Assembly: GCA_051745935.1 (NCBI GenBank)
Contig: JBNJEM010000121.1
Span: 1 to 14,690, forward strand
DNA: 14,690 nt
DNA from: JBNJEM01 sp051745935
Lineage (GTDB): Bacteria > Planctomycetota > Planctomycetia > Pirellulales > Pirellulaceae
Reading direction: 5' to 3'
Both the position numbers and the translations under genes were made by a program. The notes beneath the pieces are model-generated. The model saw only the letters and a list, made by a program, of their open reading frames with translations. It did no database searches and was not told the DNA's origin. Below are positions 13,311-14,690 of this stretch, piece after piece. Positions within the stretch are counted from its first letter, which is position 1, and each line of letters begins with the position of its first letter.

Positions 13311-14687
13311 ATGCGACACTTACGAATTCTGTTGGTTGCCTTGGTCGTTATGCCCGTTTGGGGTTCATTCTGTTTGGCCGCGGACGACGCGAAGCCGAAT
13401 ATCGTTTTGATTATTTCAGACGATCAGGCGTGGACGGATTACGGTTTCATGGGGCATGAAGCAATTCAGACGCCCCATCTGGATCGACTGGCGGAGCAGA
13501 GCATGCTGTTTCGGCGAGGCTACGTGCCCACGGCGCTATGCCGGCCTTCGCTGATGACGCTGGCAACGGGCCGTTACGCGCATGAACACGGCGTGACCGG
13601 GAACGATCCGTCGCCGAAGTACGCGGATCGCAATTCGCCCCTTTATGCTCAACGCCGCGCGAAGTTGATCTCGTACATCGATCGGTTCGAGACATTGCCC
13701 GAGTTGCTTGTCGAGCGCGGCTACCTTTGCCACCAGAGCGGCAAGTGGTGGGAAGGAAGTTACAAGCACGGCGGGTTCACGCATGGCATGACTCGCGGTT
13801 TTCCCAATCCGGGTGGCCGGCACGGCGACGTAGGGCTGAAGATCGGGCGGGAGGGCCTGGAACCGGTGACCGCGTTCGTCGATATGGCGGTGGAAGAGAA
13901 CAAGCCGTTCTTCCTCTGGTACGCCCCGTTCATGCCCCACACGCCGCACAATCCGCCCAAGCGGCTTCTGAGTAAGTATCAACAGGAGGACCGACCGCTT
14001 CCGATCGCGCGTTACTATGCGATGTGCGATTGGTTCGACGAAACCTGCGGCGAACTGCTCGGGCATCTCGACAAGAGGGAGCTTCGCGACAACACGCTGG
14101 TTGTTTACGTGACCGACAACGGCTGGATTCAGAATCCCAAGGGACGCGGTTATGCACCGCGGTCGAAGCAAACACCGTACGAGGGCGGCGTGCGCACTCC
14201 CATCATGTTTTCCTGGCCTGGGAAGCTGAAGTCGGCGGATCGCCCGGAACTGGTCAGCAGCATCGACCTGGTTCCGACGATCCTTGCCGCCGCCGGCGCC
14301 CGGATCCCCGACGATTTGCCGGGTTTGAACCTGCTGCCGAATCTCGAGGCCCCCAAGGAGATTGAACGCGAGGCCATCTTCGGAGAAGGTTTCGCCCACG
14401 ACATCGCGGACATCGACAACCCAGAGGCCTCGCTCCTCTACCGCTGGTGCATCGAGGGCAAGTGGAAGCTCGTCCTTACGTACGACGGTGAAGTGAACCG
14501 CCACCAAAGCACGCATCCCCGCAAGGAAAAGGGGCCCCAACTTTTCAACTTGCTTTCCGATCCGCACGAGGAACGGAATGCGGCGGCGGAAAATCCGGAA
14601 GTCGTCGCCCGGCTTGCCAAGCGAATCGCCGATTGGTATCCGGTTACAGAGCGGAAGACGCGGACGACCGCGACGCCGGACTCCTAA
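13311..14687 (+). CDS. Sulfatase-family protein with a variant active site (CRPSL, GKWW)
   Basis: A 458-residue exported alkaline-phosphatase-superfamily protein of the sulfatase type. A signal peptide (MRHLRILLVALVVMPVWGSF, cleavage near CLA-AD) is followed by IVLIISDDQAWTDYG (metal ligands D37, D38), ALCRPSLMTLATGRYAHEHG (C77), SGKWWEG (K145), MPHTPHNPP (H210) and VTDNGW (D269, N270). The C-terminal subdomain ends GKWKLVLTYDGE...GPQLFNLLSDPHEERN. Two positions deviate: the Arg of the C-x-P-S-R motif is Leu (L81), and the His after GKW is Trp (W147). I recall CRPSL in other planctomycete sulfatases, so it may mark a subfamily, but formylglycine conversion is uncertain. ATG at 13311 is chosen over upstream 13263 because the signal peptide begins there and AAAGG precedes it. 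No partner gene is visible downstream. Confidence 0.88.
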   Translation: MRHLRILLVALVVMPVWGSFCLAADDAKPNIVLIISDDQAWTDYGFMGHEAIQTPHLDRLAEQSMLFRRGYVPTALCRPSLMTLATGRYAHEHGVTGNDPSPKYADRNSPLYAQRRAKLISYIDRFETLPELLVERGYLCHQSGKWWEGSYKHGGFTHGMTRGFPNPGGRHGDVGLKIGREGLEPVTAFVDMAVEENKPFFLWYAPFMPHTPHNPPKRLLSKYQQEDRPLPIARYYAMCDWFDETCGELLGHLDKRELRDNTLVVYVTDNGWIQNPKGRGYAPRSKQTPYEGGVRTPIMFSWPGKLKSADRPELVSSIDLVPTILAAAGARIPDDLPGLNLLPNLEAPKEIEREAIFGEGFAHDIADIDNPEASLLYRWCIEGKWKLVLTYDGEVNRHQSTHPRKEKGPQLFNLLSDPHEERNAAAENPEVVARLAKRIADWYPVTERKTRTTATPDS

Positions 14688-14690
14688 TCC

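Overview
The window looks like part of a Planctomycetes chromosome, probably from the Pirellulales/Thermoguttaceae side. This is inferred from gene content, not from a marker gene. The evidence is a Ser/Thr kinase with a membrane segment followed by TPR-like repeats, two sulfatases, a Uma2-type protein, the tail of a DUF1559 protein, a 'DPDLWGH' multi-pass membrane protein, GC-rich DNA, and many short hairpin-bearing repeats between genes.

Layout. A 5'-truncated kinase gene fills nt 1-3169 (+). It is followed by a repeat-filled gap, a Uma2-family gene (3555-4106, +), a gap holding one copy of a 100-nt repeat and the eroded 3' end of a DUF1559 gene (-), and a secreted clan GH-A glycosidase (4531-5727, +). 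A REP-like inverted-repeat element separates that gene from a convergent minus-strand block. In transcription order the block is: a FliL-like small exported protein (12505-12020), a multi-pass GT-C-like membrane protein (11939-10164), a GT2 polyprenyl-phosphate-type glycosyltransferase (10095-9181), a PfkB/2-keto-3-deoxygluconate kinase (9013-7877) and a sulfatase (7804-6188). An 800-nt gap with a second copy of the long repeat precedes a divergent second sulfatase (13311-14687, +).

How the genes fit together. The glycosidase, two sulfatases and KDG kinase suggest breakdown of sulfated, uronate-containing polysaccharide. The GT2/GT-C pair suggests lipid-linked sugar transfer at the membrane. 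The kinase is a sensor/regulator of unknown target.

Most unusual point. A ~100-nt dispersed repeat (window copies at 480-579, 923-1022 and 4145-4244, plus a 33-nt fragment at 9128-9160) lies inside the kinase reading frame twice, in opposite orientations. At each of these two sites removing 102 nt (34 codons) keeps the frame. Two more diverged relatives occupy a third kinase loop (about 1162-1258 and 1340-1420). All catalytic motifs of the kinase remain. This resembles the Rickettsia palindromic elements that invade protein genes in frame, but in a different phylum and with a different sequence. Two further hairpin repeat families (3277-3512 with 12918-13152, and 5818-5962) share one design: two self-complementary mini-hairpins placed as inverted repeats about 90-120 nt apart.
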